From positions 62,001 through 126,000 of the forward strand of contig JAKJBX010000002.1 of NCBI GenBank assembly GCA_022706765.1: 64,000 nucleotides of DNA, in the 5' to 3' direction. Under the pieces are notes generated by a model that was not told the DNA's origin, made no database searches, and saw only the letters and a program-made list of their open reading frames with translations. The position numbers and the translations under genes are program-made. Below, piece by piece: positions 17,412 through 26,637 of the stretch. The stretch comes from Bacillota bacterium. GTDB taxonomy: Bacteria > Bacillota > Clostridia > Monoglobales > Firm-18. Each line of letters begins with the position of its first letter. The stretch's first letter is position 1.

Positions 17412-17597
17412 CTATTCGCTCCTTTTTTTCAGCTTTTCCACGGCTTCTTTACTGAATAAATAGTTTCGCTTTCCGGCCTCGCGCATTTCGCTTGGCGCAA
17501 GGTTCATGGATTTTGCCAATCGCAACAAATAACTCGGGTTTATTTTGAGTATATCTGCCACCTCCTTCGTAATATACACGTTTCGTACATCCGACAT
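17412..17597 (-). CDS. Excisionase/MerR-type small HTH protein
   Basis: The 61-residue protein is a helix-turn-helix of the excisionase (Xis/HTH_17) kind: VYITKEVADILKINPSYLLRLAK followed by RNYLFSKEAVEKLKKR. Such proteins bind DNA and act as small regulators or excisionases. It is the first gene of a two-gene minus-strand operon with a strong promoter. ATGTCGGATGT at its own start codon is the reverse complement of a motif in the promoter spacer, which suggests autoregulation. Confidence 0.75.
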   Translation of the reverse strand: MSDVRNVYITKEVADILKINPSYLLRLAKSMNLAPSEMREAGKRNYLFSKEAVEKLKKRSE

Positions 17598-17621
17598 AAG
17601 ACTTTTTCCTTCTTTCTTGTT

Positions 17622-17650
17622 ATTCTACCATGTCATATGTCGGATGTCAA
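17622..17650 (-). promoter_or_regulatory. Promoter of the HTH/DUF pair with a possible operator
   Basis: On the minus strand TTGACA (17650-17645), a 17-nt spacer and TAGAAT (17627-17622). The -35/spacer contains GACATCCGACAT. The inverse, ATGTCGGATGT, recurs at the start codon near 17588-17597. Confidence 0.75.
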
Positions 17651-17771
17651 TACCGTGTTAGAAAATTCCGAGAACAACAGAAATATCTTCATATTTCCTT
17701 CCACTTGAAAAGTTCCCGCGTTTGTGTTAGTATTAAGTGAACATAGTATGCTCGGCGAAGGGATGATGACG

Positions 17772-18281
17772 ATGGATTTATTTACAGAATATATGGTACG
17801 CAGGCGCAAGGGTCTGCGGGAATATCTGATGATTGGCGCAATGGTTATCGCTGCGCTGTTTTTGATGTGGATCATTTTCCTCAACATCAGGCTCCTGAAA
17901 AACTTTGCGCTGCTGTTGGAGGTTGGCGTGGTTTACGCGCTGTTCTACGGCATCGGGCTGCTTAGCGTTGAGTATGAATACAGCCTGACTAACGGAGAGC
18001 TTGATATCGATAAAATCACCGCACGCAAGCGCAGGATGCGTGTCATTACGGTGCACTCACGTACTTTTGACTACTTTGCGCCGCTGACGGAACCACACCT
18101 GTCCGCCTACAACGACAGCGCCATCGCCCACCGCATTGATGTGACGGACAACACGGGCGGCGGGGTATATTTTGCGGTATTTTTCAAGGGCAGCAAGAAG
18201 ATGTGTATTACCTTTCAGCCAAGCCGGGGTATGCTTGAAGACCTTGCGCGGACTGTACCGAAAAGGGCGTATTTTGCATGA
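17772..18281 (+). CDS. DUF6106-like membrane protein
   Basis: The protein is about 169 residues from the preferred start MDLFTEYMVRRRKG. ATG codons at 17763 and 17766 are alternatives, since the GAAGGG ribosome-binding site is weak. Two TM helices lie near residues 20-42 and 48-65, followed by the segment VEYEYSLTNGELDIDKITARKRRMRVI typical of DUF6106 proteins, common in Clostridia. The C-terminal domain is probably cytoplasmic. The stop overlaps acpS by four bases (ATGA). Function unknown. Confidence 0.65.
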   Translation: MDLFTEYMVRRRKGLREYLMIGAMVIAALFLMWIIFLNIRLLKNFALLLEVGVVYALFYGIGLLSVEYEYSLTNGELDIDKITARKRRMRVITVHSRTFDYFAPLTEPHLSAYNDSAIAHRIDVTDNTGGGVYFAVFFKGSKKMCITFQPSRGMLEDLARTVPKRAYFA

Positions 18282-18619
18282 GGATGATAGGACACGGCAT
18301 TGATCTCGTAGAAATTCCCCGGATGGCGGATGCTCTTTTGCGCCGTCCGAAGCTGGCGGAGCGTATCTTCACGGAGGGGGAGCGGGGCTATTTTGCGTGC
18401 AGGAAAAACAACCCCGCCACCATTGCGGGCTGCTTTGCGGCAAAGGAAGCGGCGGTCAAGGCAGTCGGCTGCGGTTTTGTGCGGGACGTCGAGCTTTCGT
18501 GGAACGGCGGCGGTAAGCCGTCCCTGACCATGCGGGGCTTTGAGGACGTCGACTTTTCGGTGTCCATCACCCACAGCGGCAGCTATGCGGCGGCGAGCGT
18601 CATTGCGACAAAGCGATAG
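18278..18619 (+). CDS. acpS: Holo-[acyl-carrier-protein] synthase
   Basis: The 113-residue enzyme transfers 4'-phosphopantetheine from CoA to acyl carrier protein. GHGIDLVEI (metal-binding Asp) and CFAAKEAAVKAVG (catalytic Glu and Lys) are present, and the C terminus SVTHSGSYA-like motif reads SITHSGSYAAASV. Normal length. It heads an acpS-nnr-alr cluster, an arrangement known in Firmicutes. Confidence 0.95.
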   Translation: MRMIGHGIDLVEIPRMADALLRRPKLAERIFTEGERGYFACRKNNPATIAGCFAAKEAAVKAVGCGFVRDVELSWNGGGKPSLTMRGFEDVDFSVSITHSGSYAAASVIATKR

Positions 18620-18634
18620 AAAGAGGATGATCGT

Positions 18635-20170
18635 TTGAAGGCGGCAAATGTTGCGCAAATGCGTGCCATTGAGGAGCGCACCATAACGGAATACGGCATA
18701 CCGGGGCTTGTGCTGATGGAAAACGCGGGAGGTGCAGTCGCTGTGGCGGCGGTCGCCGCGGGCGGGGACAGCTTTACCGTGGTATGCGGACGGGGTAATA
18801 ACGGCGGCGACGGCTTTGTTGCGGCGCGCCGCCTGTTTGCCATGGGCAAAAGCGTCGGCGTGGTATTGGTCGCCGATGAGGAGGCGCTGTCCGGCTACGC
18901 CCTCGTCAATTACGACATACTCAAAAAGCTCGGCGTCAGGATCGACAAGTGGTCAGACGGCGGTGTGATGCTTGGCGCTGACGTTGTCATCGACGCCCTG
19001 CTCGGCATCGGTGCAAAAGGTGCGCCGAGGGGGGATGTCGGGGAAGCAGTCCGTTTGATTAACGCCTCGGGTAAGACAGTCGTGTCGGTCGACGTGCCCA
19101 GCGGCGTCAACGCCGATACCGGCGCTGCGGACGGCGACTGTGTCCGTGCGGATGTGACCGTGACCTTTGGGCTCAATAAAATCGGACTGGTGTGCTGCCC
19201 CGGTGCGGAGTACGCGGGCAGGGTGTCTGTCTGCGACATTTCCTTTGCGCCGCAGGCGATAGAAGCGCAGGACATCAGCGTCAATATCGTCAACAAAATC
19301 AACCTGCCGAAACGCAGCCGAAGCACCCACAAGGGCAGCTTCGGCAGGGTGTTTGCGCTGTGCGGCTCACAGGGTTTTGCGGGCGCCGCGGCGCTGTCGT
19401 CGCAGGCAGCGCTCAGGACGGGCTGCGGACTGGTGACATTAGGTATACCGTTTTCGCTCAGTGACGTGATGGCGGCAAAACTGACCGAGGTCATCACCCT
19501 GCCGCTTGCCGAGCGGGAGGGCAGGCTGTCGTCCGAGTGCATACCTATTATCGACAGGACGGTCGCCCAAAGCGACGCGGTGGTCTGCGGCTGCGGACTG
19601 GGCAAAAGCGGGGACGTGACGGAGGTGGTGTCACATCTCGTACGCACATCAGACATTCCCGTGGTGCTGGATGCCGACGGCATAAACGCACTGGTCGGGC
19701 ATAAAGATATATTAAGGCACACCGCCGCTGAAACGGTCGTCACGCCGCACCTCGGCGAGATGGCGCGTTTGCTTGGCACGACGGTGCGCGAAGTGCAAAA
19801 CGACGTTGTGGGGGTCGCAAAAGCCTTTGCGGCTGAATATAATGTAGTGACGGTTTTGAAAAGCGCAAGCACGGTCGTCGCGCTTCCGGACGGCGCAGCA
19901 TACATCAATACGGCGGGCAACAGCGGTATGGCGACGGCAGGCAGCGGAGATGTCCTCTCGGGCGTGATCGCTTCGCTGATCGCCCAGGGGCTTCCCCCTG
20001 CGGAGGCGGCGGTCAGCGGCGTGCTTATCCATGCCAGGGCGGGGGATTTTGCCTGCGCAAAGCTTGGTGAGCATGGCATGCTTGCGGGAGATATATTAAG
20101 CAGCGTTCCTGATGTCATGAGAGGGGAAGAAATCAGCGATGGGGGAAAACCTGTACAGAACCTGGTGTGA
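18635..20170 (+). CDS. nnr: Bifunctional NAD(P)HX epimerase/dehydratase
   Basis: The 511-residue fusion repairs hydrated NADH and NADPH. The N-terminal YjeF_N epimerase (~1-215) has the GRGNNGGDGFVAARRL motif. The C-terminal carbohydrate-kinase-like dehydratase (~225-490) has TPHLGEMARLL and the nucleotide-binding TAGSGDVLSGVIASL. Translation probably starts at TTG 18635 behind GAGGA, as no ATG/GTG gives a complete N terminus. It overlaps alr by 32 nt. Confidence 0.93.
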   Translation: MKAANVAQMRAIEERTITEYGIPGLVLMENAGGAVAVAAVAAGGDSFTVVCGRGNNGGDGFVAARRLFAMGKSVGVVLVADEEALSGYALVNYDILKKLGVRIDKWSDGGVMLGADVVIDALLGIGAKGAPRGDVGEAVRLINASGKTVVSVDVPSGVNADTGAADGDCVRADVTVTFGLNKIGLVCCPGAEYAGRVSVCDISFAPQAIEAQDISVNIVNKINLPKRSRSTHKGSFGRVFALCGSQGFAGAAALSSQAALRTGCGLVTLGIPFSLSDVMAAKLTEVITLPLAEREGRLSSECIPIIDRTVAQSDAVVCGCGLGKSGDVTEVVSHLVRTSDIPVVLDADGINALVGHKDILRHTAAETVVTPHLGEMARLLGTTVREVQNDVVGVAKAFAAEYNVVTVLKSASTVVALPDGAAYINTAGNSGMATAGSGDVLSGVIASLIAQGLPPAEAAVSGVLIHARAGDFACAKLGEHGMLAGDILSSVPDVMRGEEISDGGKPVQNLV

Positions 20171-21296
20171 GGTGTCGCTCGACGCCATCACCCACAACCT
20201 GAGCGAATTCAGAAGGCTTGCACCTGCGGCAAAGGTTATGGCAGTGGTCAAGGCGGACGCATACGGTCACGGCGTTTCGGAGGTGTCCCGCACACTGGCG
20301 GACAGCGGCGTCGATGCGCTTGCCGTGGCGTTTGTCGACGAGGCGTTGCAGCTGCGCAAAAACGGCATAGACATTCCGATACTGATACTGGGGCATACCC
20401 CCGTTGAGAATATGGGCGAGCTTGTCGACCTTGATATTACGCCCACGGTCTATAATTTTTCCATCGCCAAGGCTGTGTCCAACGCTGCGCAGCGACGGAA
20501 CAAAACCGCCAAAATACACGTGAAAATCGATACAGGAATGAACAGGCTTGGTTACATTGCGGGCGACGAGGCGGTCGGGAGCATACTCGACCTTGCCAGG
20601 CTGCCGAACATTGAGATCGAGGGTATCTATACCCACTTTGCCTGTGCGGATGAGGATGATGCAAGCTTCACGGAGCGGCAATTTGAGCGGTTCATGGCGA
20701 CGGCGGAGGCGCTCGAACGGCAGGGTCTTAAAATCCCGATCAAGCATGTCTGCAACAGTGCCGCGGCCATGCGCTTTCCGCATATGCACCTCGATATGGT
20801 GCGCATCGGAATTTCGCTCTACGGGTTGTATCCTTCCGGCATCCGCTACGACCTTGACCTCTGTCCGGCGATGCAGTTAAAATCCACCGTTGCGCATATC
20901 AAGGAAATCGGTGCGGGCGAAATCGTCAGCTATGGCGGAATTTTCACAACAAAGCGTAAAAGCAGGGTCGCCACGATACCCATCGGCTATGCGGACGGCT
21001 ATTCCAGATTGCTGTCCGGCAAGGCTCGGGTGCTCGCCGGCGGTCAATATGTCCCTGTTTTGGGAAGAATTTGTATGGATCAGTGTATTATTGACGTCAC
21101 AGATGTCAATAATATCAATATCGAAGACGAGGTTGTCCTGTTCGGTGCACAGCAGGGCGGCGTCATCGCCATCGAGGAGCTTGCCGATATCATCGGCACT
21201 ATCAACTACGAGCTGCTCTGCGTCATCGGCAAACGTATACCGCGCTGCTACACTCAGGACGGAAGGGTCGTTGAAATCCGGAATTATCTGTTATAA
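20139..21296 (+). CDS. alr: Alanine racemase
   Basis: The 385-residue PLP enzyme supplies D-alanine for peptidoglycan. The PLP lysine lies in MAVVKADAYGHG (near residue 37), and the second catalytic region contains the conserved IGYADGYSR with its Tyr. HVCNSAAAMR and YGLYPSG are further family motifs. ATG 20139 lies within the nnr 3' end behind GAGGGG, suggesting coupling. Confidence 0.96.
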   Translation: MGENLYRTWCEVSLDAITHNLSEFRRLAPAAKVMAVVKADAYGHGVSEVSRTLADSGVDALAVAFVDEALQLRKNGIDIPILILGHTPVENMGELVDLDITPTVYNFSIAKAVSNAAQRRNKTAKIHVKIDTGMNRLGYIAGDEAVGSILDLARLPNIEIEGIYTHFACADEDDASFTERQFERFMATAEALERQGLKIPIKHVCNSAAAMRFPHMHLDMVRIGISLYGLYPSGIRYDLDLCPAMQLKSTVAHIKEIGAGEIVSYGGIFTTKRKSRVATIPIGYADGYSRLLSGKARVLAGGQYVPVLGRICMDQCIIDVTDVNNINIEDEVVLFGAQQGGVIAIEELADIIGTINYELLCVIGKRIPRCYTQDGRVVEIRNYLL

Positions 21297-21314
21297 TATT
21301 ACCGATTATTGACA

Positions 21315-21343
21315 TTGACGGGAATACATAAAAGGTATATAAT
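21315..21343 (+). promoter_or_regulatory. Promoter of the mazEF operon
   Basis: TTGACG (21315-21320), a 17-nt spacer and TATAAT (21338-21343). A perfect dyad follows one base after the -10 box. Confidence 0.75.
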
Positions 21344-21344
21344 A

Positions 21345-21367
21345 TGTATATATGAAAAATATATACA
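21345..21367. promoter_or_regulatory. Likely MazE operator
   Basis: TGTATATAT-N5-ATATATACA is a perfect 9-5-9 inverted repeat at the expected transcription start of mazEF. Ribbon-helix-helix antitoxins usually repress their own operon at such sites. Confidence 0.55.
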
Positions 21368-21403
21368 AAACAGATATAGAGAATCAACGCGAATGGGGGA
21401 CTG

Positions 21404-21685
21404 GTGAAAGTGGCAGAGTCGAAGAGAATTTTGGTGTCATTGCCAAATGCTCTGCTCGATGAGGTGGATGAGTTCGTCAACCGAAACGGCATAAGCAGAA
21501 GTGAGCTGATTCGTGAGGCAATGCGCGAGTATGTGGGGCATTGCAGAAGAAAAGAGAGAGAGGAAAGGTTAAAAGAGGGTTATAGGCTTATGGCACAGAT
21601 CAATCTGCAATGGGCCGAGATGTGTTTTGACGCAGATAACAAACTTCAATTGGAGTATGAGGAAAAACTTTCGGAGTGTGAATAA
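21404..21685 (+). CDS. mazE: Antitoxin MazE-like ribbon-helix-helix protein
   Basis: The ~93-residue protein starts at GTG 21404 (or GTG 21410, which has better spacing from GGGGGA). It contains a CopG-type N-terminal ribbon-helix-helix: [38 protein letters not shown]. The C-terminal tail is charged and probably disordered until it binds the toxin. Genes of this type directly precede the EndoA/MazF RNase in Firmicutes, often behind alr, as here. Confidence 0.85.
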   Translation: MKVAESKRILVSLPNALLDEVDEFVNRNGISRSELIREAMREYVGHCRRKEREERLKEGYRLMAQINLQWAEMCFDADNKLQLEYEEKLSECE

Positions 21686-21686
21686 A

Positions 21687-22034
21687 GTGATAGTAAAGAG
21701 GGGAGATATTTTTTACGCAGATCTCAGTCCCGTTGTCGGCTCGGAGCAGGGCGGTGTACGGCCTGTTCTTATTGTGCAAAACGACATAGGGAACAAATAC
21801 AGCCCGACGGTCATCGCGGCTGCGGTGACCTCGCAGATCAACAAGGCGAAGATGCCTACCCACATCGAAATTGATGCGGCGGCATACGGGCTGGCGAAGG
21901 ATTCGGTGATACTTATGGAGCAAATCAGGACGATCGACAAAAAGCGTTTGAAAGAGAAGATCGGTCACATCGACGACGAGCTGATGAAACGGGTAAACGA
22001 AGCGCTGGCAATCAGCTTTGGGATTGAAGATTAG
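21687..22034 (+). CDS. mazF: Endoribonuclease MazF/EndoA (PemK family toxin)
   Basis: The ~115-residue toxin begins [33 protein letters not shown], the PemK/MazF signature. It continues with [12 protein letters not shown] and [15 protein letters not shown], so the catalytic Arg and Thr regions are intact. EndoA enzymes cleave mRNA at short motifs. GTG 21687 immediately follows the mazE stop, and GGAG lies about 12 nt upstream. Confidence 0.93.
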   Translation: MIVKRGDIFYADLSPVVGSEQGGVRPVLIVQNDIGNKYSPTVIAAAVTSQINKAKMPTHIEIDAAAYGLAKDSVILMEQIRTIDKKRLKEKIGHIDDELMKRVNEALAISFGIED

Positions 22035-22056
22035 GCATAGGGGAGGTTGCTTACCA

Positions 22057-22485
22057 ATGAAAAAAATACTGCTGTCCGCACTGACCGTGGGACTGGTCAG
22101 CCTTAGCTTCGGGCATATCATTGCCGCACCGGGCGATGCAGACGATCCGATCATCACGCTCAGCTATATCCAAAGCGTATTGATGCCGTCCATCACCAAG
22201 CAGATCGAGGAAAAGACGGCGCCAACCTTTATCGTGGTGAATGTGGAGGCGGGCAAGTCGGTCATCTGTGAAGCGGGGACGGAGCTTATCCTGAGAAAAG
22301 GCAAGGCGACGGTCATCTCCACCGAAAAGGGCGGGCTTGCGAACGTTACATCGGGGGTTGACCTGCCGGACGGCACGGTGCTTCCCGCAAACTCGCTGGT
22401 GATCGTACCGCTTGCCGACGGGCGCGGCGTCCATGCCGACGACGACTTGATTTTGATGATCAAAGGCGGCTATACGGTTAAATAA
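22057..22485 (+). CDS. Exported protein of unknown function
   Basis: The 142-residue protein has a signal peptide (KKILLSALTVGLVSLSFG, with likely cleavage after HIIAA). Mature segments are DPIITLSYIQ and VVNVEAGKSVICEAGTELILRKGKAT, with a later DGRGVHADDDL. Related small exported proteins with the same GTE.ILR.GKAT pattern are widespread in Clostridia but uncharacterised, as far as I recall. GGGAGG precedes ATG 22057. It may be cotranscribed with mazEF. Confidence 0.7.
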   Translation: MKKILLSALTVGLVSLSFGHIIAAPGDADDPIITLSYIQSVLMPSITKQIEEKTAPTFIVVNVEAGKSVICEAGTELILRKGKATVISTEKGGLANVTSGVDLPDGTVLPANSLVIVPLADGRGVHADDDLILMIKGGYTVK

Positions 22486-22492
22486 ACAAAAA

Positions 22493-22570
22493 CAAAGCGT
22501 TCGAGCGCGCATGCGGATTTATTTCGCCGGAGCGCGGAAATTACGCCGGTTTTGCGTGATTTCCTAATAA
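22493..22570 (-). repeat. Dispersed element R2, copy 2 (reverse)
   Basis: On the minus strand it reads GGAAATCACG...CGTAATTTCC, then GCGCTCCGGCGAAATAAATC, then TCGAACGCTTTGTTT. It keeps both the hairpin and the core of copy 1, with compensating changes in the hairpin loop flank. Confidence 0.7.
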
Positions 22571-22579
22571 AATGAACAA

Positions 22580-22611
22580 AGCGGCGCATCGGATTTCCCG
22601 ATGCGCCGCTG
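22580..22611. terminator. Bidirectional terminator-like hairpin
   Basis: GCGGCGCATCGGG and CCCGATGCGCCGC form a strong stem between the exported-protein gene (plus) and the alginate-lyase-like gene (minus). Confidence 0.7.
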
Positions 22612-22638
22612 TTGTTATTCGTCTGCCGGGGATATACA

Positions 22639-25600
22639 TTAATAATAGATGGTAAGCTGCGGCTTTCCGATACTCGCATCCTTGCTTCTGAAGGTGACGT
22701 TGGGTCCGACAGTTGCCGGAAACAGAGCCAAATTGAGGTTCTTGTTGCCGCTGAGCTGTCTGTTGACATAATCCGTCACATCCCACTCCACGTAGACGCC
22801 CGCGTCCGTCACGGTCACGGTGGCGACGCTGTCGCCCACGGCGGGTGCGTTGTTCCAGGTAATGCCGCTTTCCGTCCATCCGTCGGAAGTTTCATATAAG
22901 GTGACGCCGCAGCTTGCGCTTACGCTGTATACCTGCATACGCAGCTTGGCGCCGGTGACGTATACGAGATTTTCGCCGCTCAAATCAAACCTGATATACC
23001 CTCTGCGGTCATAGCTCTCCTGAGAATCGTCTTTCAGCTGAACCAGGGGGTCGCTGCCGTAATTGTCGCCCGCGTAAGTGCCTCCCCTGACGTAGGAATC
23101 GGCGGCGGCACTGAGCGTTTGGGTTTCAGGGGTGTAGTACTCAATGACCAGCTGCGGTTTTCCGGCGCCAGCATCCTTGCTTCTGAAAGAGACGTTGGGT
23201 CCGACAGCTGTCGGCCACACAGCCAAATTGAGTTTCTTGTTGTCTCTGAGCTGTTTATTCACATAATCCGTCACATCCCACTCCACGTAGACGCCCGCGT
23301 CCGTCGCGGTCACGGTGGCGACGCTGCTGCCCATTGCGGGCGCGTTGTTCCAGGTAATGCCGCTTTCCGTCCAGCCGTCGGAGGTTTCATATAAGGTGAC
23401 GCCGCAGCTTGCGCCTACGCTGTATACCTGCATACGCAGCTTGGCGCCGGTAACGTATACGAGGTTTTCGCCGCTCAAATCAAACTTGATATACCCTCTG
23501 CGGTCATAGCTCTCCTGAGAGTCGTCTTTCAGCTGGATCAGGGTGTCGCTGCCGTAATTGTCGCCTGCGTAGGTGCCTCCCCTGACGTAGGAATCGGCGG
23601 CGGCGCTGAACGTTTGGGTTTCGGGATTGTAGTACTCAATGACCAGCTGCGGTTTTCCGGCGCCCGCATCCTTGCTTCTGAAAGAGACGTTGGGTCCGGC
23701 AGTCGTCGGCCACACAGCCAAATTGAGTTTCTTGTTGTCTCTGAGCTGTTTGTTCACATAATTTGTTACATCCCACTCCACGTAGACGCCCGCGTCCGTC
23801 GCGGTCACGGTGGCGACGCTGCTGCCCATTGCGGGCGCGTTGTTCCAGGTAATGCCGCTTTCCGTCCAGCCGTCGGAGGTTTCATATAAGGTGACGTCGC
23901 AGCTTGCGCCTACGCTGTATACCTGCATACGCAGCTTGGCGCTGGCAACATATGCGAGGTTCTCGCCGCTCAAATCAAACTTGATATACCCTCTGCGGTC
24001 ATAGCTCTCCTGGGAGTCGTCTTTCAGCTGGATCAGGGTGTCGCTGCCGTAATTGTCGCCTGCGTAACTGCCTCCCCTGACGTAGGAATCAGCAGCGGCG
24101 CTGAACGTTTTGGTTTCAGGATCTACCGGCGGGTCGACTATGGGGTCGGTTCCCGTTGCGTAAACGGTGTATGTGACGCTGCCCGAGGATGCAAATGCCG
24201 AACCGGCGGGGAAGTTTGAGAATACACTGGCGTTGTAAGTGGTCGAGGAGGTGCTGTATTTGGTGTTCACACTGTACCGGGTGCCGCTGTTATTGGCGAC
24301 GATGACCGCTTTTTCATGATCCCAGCCGACGTTTTCGTAAGTTTCCAGCGGACTTCTCGCCATCCATGTGGCGAACCAGTACGGGGTACCGCTGACCATC
24401 TGCACAGGGCTTTCCAGCGATGCGGTGCGCAGACCCGGACCGACCGCAAAGGAGCCTGTCTGCCCCAAAAGGGTTCCCGGCGTTCCGTTGTTATCCGAGT
24501 AGATTGCTATGCGTATGCCGCCGCCGCTCCGGCAGGTGTCTGCAAACAGGATGTTCATGTTTTCGGCGGTGAAGTCAGACGATGCGGTAAATTTGAATGC
24601 GTCGACATAGTTGCCGACCCGTTCGGTGGTGGAGGAGCCGTTGGTTAGACCGAGTACGGCGCTTTGCGGCAGCGTCACCTTGGTGTAGGTTTCGCTTGCG
24701 ATCAGGCTGTTTGTCATGCCCGACTTAAAGGCGCGCGCTTTCAGCACGGTGGTGTCGCTGATGGTGATCGGTCCCGAATACAGCGCCGACGACGAAATGG
24801 GCGTACTGCCGTCGGTGGTATAGCGAATCTGTGCGCCCTCCGTCAAACTGGTGATGGTCACGCTTCGAGTGCCGGTGAACTGACCTCCGTGCGGTGAATA
24901 GGACGGCGCACACACGGGTGTATCCGTAACGATCATCTGACCCTTGTTCAGCGTGGCGTGTCCGTCTCCCTTGTTGCCTACGGGACGGTTTGAATTCAGC
25001 CAGCTCGCCATCGCGGTTCTAATCTCGGGCGTCAGCGTGTCGTAGTAATTGTTATACATAATCTCCACCGAGTTGGGTGAGTTCTGATATTGAATGTCGG
25101 TTTTGTTCCCCCAGTTGAAACGCGGACCGCCGGGAACGGATTCTTTCAGGAAATTCCATCTGTAATACTGCTCGAAAACCTCCCGCATATTGGTGTTTCT
25201 GCCCTGAGATGCGGTATCGGTATAACGGGTGTTTTCATCGTAAAGGTCGACGCCGGCATAGCGTGCGGACTCTTTCAACCCCGAGTGCGAGGTGAAAGCG
25301 AAGCCGTGGTAGTTGATGCCCATATAGGTGTCGCCCGATGTTCGCGTCGCTTCGTGCGGCAGGCAGGGATAATATATGCCGTCATTTCCCTGGTTCACCT
25401 GGAATTTGGGTCGGTTTACGCTGTCAGTCCACCCGTTGGGGGTAGATGGCGCAGGATAGTCAAATTGATCATATAGAAGTTGAATCACTTCGTTGCGCAG
25501 ATCGAAATCCTCAAACGCTATTGCGGCTACCATGATCGCGTTGCCTGCGTGGTCGCCCCAGTTGCCCTTCACTGCGGGACCGCGCAGCACCTGAAGCTGA

Positions 25601-26175
25601 AGCGGCATAATGCGGGTGCGCCAAAAGTCCTCAAACGCCTTGCGGTCCGCCTGACTCCAGCCGCTGTAATCGTGCAGGATGTCGGCGGCCTGGATCATGC
25701 CGATAAATGACGAGCCGGTATGCAGCCCCGGGTTGCCCCCGTAAATGTACGTCGCCTGGTCCGACCAGGCTTTCATGATGGAGACCGCCTTGTCGGCATA
25801 CTGCGTTTCGTTGGAATACAGCCATGCAAGCGCAAGCGTGTATGCGGCGTTGCCGTTAGCGGTCAGAAGGTTACGCGCGGGATCCAAGAGCGGTCCGTCG
25901 CTTATTTGCAGGTATACAGGCGGGTTTGGTGTAAAATTGAGTGCGGTATTGGCGTCTGAAATCAGCTTGGTGTAAGCATTCTTCTGAGGCTGGACATTGC
26001 TGGCAATCCTTGCCTTGGTGACAGCCAGGTCCGCCTGATTGATGACTGTCATCGGGTGTTCAATGGGTACGCTGGATGCGCTGACCACAAAGCCTTTGAG
26101 CAATAAGCATACTGTTGCACAAACGGCTGTGGTGATAGTGGTTCTCCGTACACTGTGCCTGAATGTTGTTTTCAT
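22639..26175 (-). CDS. Secreted alginate-lyase-like protein with three DNRLRE repeats
   Basis: The ~1178-residue exported protein has a signal peptide at 1-35 and an alginate-lyase-type (alpha/alpha)-toroid domain at about 45-380, containing RGPAVKGNWGDHAGNAI. A chitobiase C-terminal-like domain follows (~425-500, YTTDGSTPISSSALYSGPI), then a beta-sandwich region (~505-670) and three DNRLRE domains of 165 residues each. The repeats are almost identical at the DNA level (period 495 bp). Likely role: beta-elimination of a uronate polysaccharide, with binding modules. The start at 26175 (MKTTFRHS) is set by AAAGGAGGG just upstream. No dockerin or SLH domain is visible, so how it stays near the cell is unclear. 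Confidence 0.82.
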   Translation of the reverse strand: MKTTFRHSVRRTTITTAVCATVCLLLKGFVVSASSVPIEHPMTVINQADLAVTKARIASNVQPQKNAYTKLISDANTALNFTPNPPVYLQISDGPLLDPARNLLTANGNAAYTLALAWLYSNETQYADKAVSIMKAWSDQATYIYGGNPGLHTGSSFIGMIQAADILHDYSGWSQADRKAFEDFWRTRIMPLQLQVLRGPAVKGNWGDHAGNAIMVAAIAFEDFDLRNEVIQLLYDQFDYPAPSTPNGWTDSVNRPKFQVNQGNDGIYYPCLPHEATRTSGDTYMGINYHGFAFTSHSGLKESARYAGVDLYDENTRYTDTASQGRNTNMREVFEQYYRWNFLKESVPGGPRFNWGNKTDIQYQNSPNSVEIMYNNYYDTLTPEIRTAMASWLNSNRPVGNKGDGHATLNKGQMIVTDTPVCAPSYSPHGGQFTGTRSVTITSLTEGAQIRYTTDGSTPISSSALYSGPITISDTTVLKARAFKSGMTNSLIASETYTKVTLPQSAVLGLTNGSSTTERVGNYVDAFKFTASSDFTAENMNILFADTCRSGGGIRIAIYSDNNGTPGTLLGQTGSFAVGPGLRTASLESPVQMVSGTPYWFATWMARSPLETYENVGWDHEKAVIVANNSGTRYSVNTKYSTSSTTYNASVFSNFPAGSAFASSGSVTYTVYATGTDPIVDPPVDPETKTFSAAADSYVRGGSYAGDNYGSDTLIQLKDDSQESYDRRGYIKFDLSGENLAYVASAKLRMQVYSVGASCDVTLYETSDGWTESGITWNNAPAMGSSVATVTATDAGVYVEWDVTNYVNKQLRDNKKLNLAVWPTTAGPNVSFRSKDAGAGKPQLVIEYYNPETQTFSAAADSYVRGGTYAGDNYGSDTLIQLKDDSQESYDRRGYIKFDLSGENLVYVTGAKLRMQVYSVGASCGVTLYETSDGWTESGITWNNAPAMGSSVATVTATDAGVYVEWDVTDYVNKQLRDNKKLNLAVWPTAVGPNVSFRSKDAGAGKPQLVIEYYTPETQTLSAAADSYVRGGTYAGDNYGSDPLVQLKDDSQESYDRRGYIRFDLSGENLVYVTGAKLRMQVYSVSASCGVTLYETSDGWTESGITWNNAPAVGDSVATVTVTDAGVYVEWDVTDYVNRQLSGNKNLNLALFPATVGPNVTFRSKDASIGKPQLTIYY

Positions 26176-26637
26176 AATCTGCCCTCCTTTATTTTTACCG
26201 CACCTGCGGACATGAACAACCGGTGGTTTGCGGTGCAAAAAAAATGCAAGCCAAAGTTCTAACCAGCATTAAGGGTGGGAATTATGTCGTTTTTAAAACC
26301 CGGTTGCGGAGATTATGTCGGCTTAGGTGTGTGTATGCTGTCTTGGGGATCTTCCGATATATATCGGAACAAGTAGAATCTGACCGAATCACGGAGAAGG
26401 GAGAGGTGCTGCGCAAAAGACCTGCAAGGATGAGGGATATGTTCTGCCACTTGTGGCTGTGGGATTATATTACTGCAAATTTGTTCCAATGTAAATAGAC
26501 AATTTTTTCAATTTTTTTGACATATTTTGTGCATATTGACGGCTGCTTTTGCGGTTTTGCGTAGAAGGATGTAGCAATCTACCGATCCTTGCATACGCTG
26601 AAAATGCAGAATCATATAGGCTTAGGGTGAAAAAGCA
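26176..26637. other. Intergenic region upstream of the alginate-lyase-like gene
   Basis: The stretch contains no recognisable gene. A plus-strand open frame (26223-26498) has no family resemblance or convincing ribosome-binding site. It is A+T rich around 26500-26530. Confidence 0.4.

Noticed and set aside
22612-24648. Several plus-strand frames of 64-110 codons that recur with 495-bp spacing
   Set aside because: They are antisense to the DNRLRE repeats and recur only because the repeats do.
22639-26175. Alginate-lyase-like protein as client of the cohesin cluster
   Set aside because: No dockerin was found in its sequence; the three C-terminal repeats are DNRLRE, not dockerin.
26223-26498. 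91-codon plus-strand frame upstream of the VanW gene
   Set aside because: No ribosome-binding site, no family resemblance, and composition of non-coding DNA. The adjacent SleB-like fragment is the only recognisable relic there.
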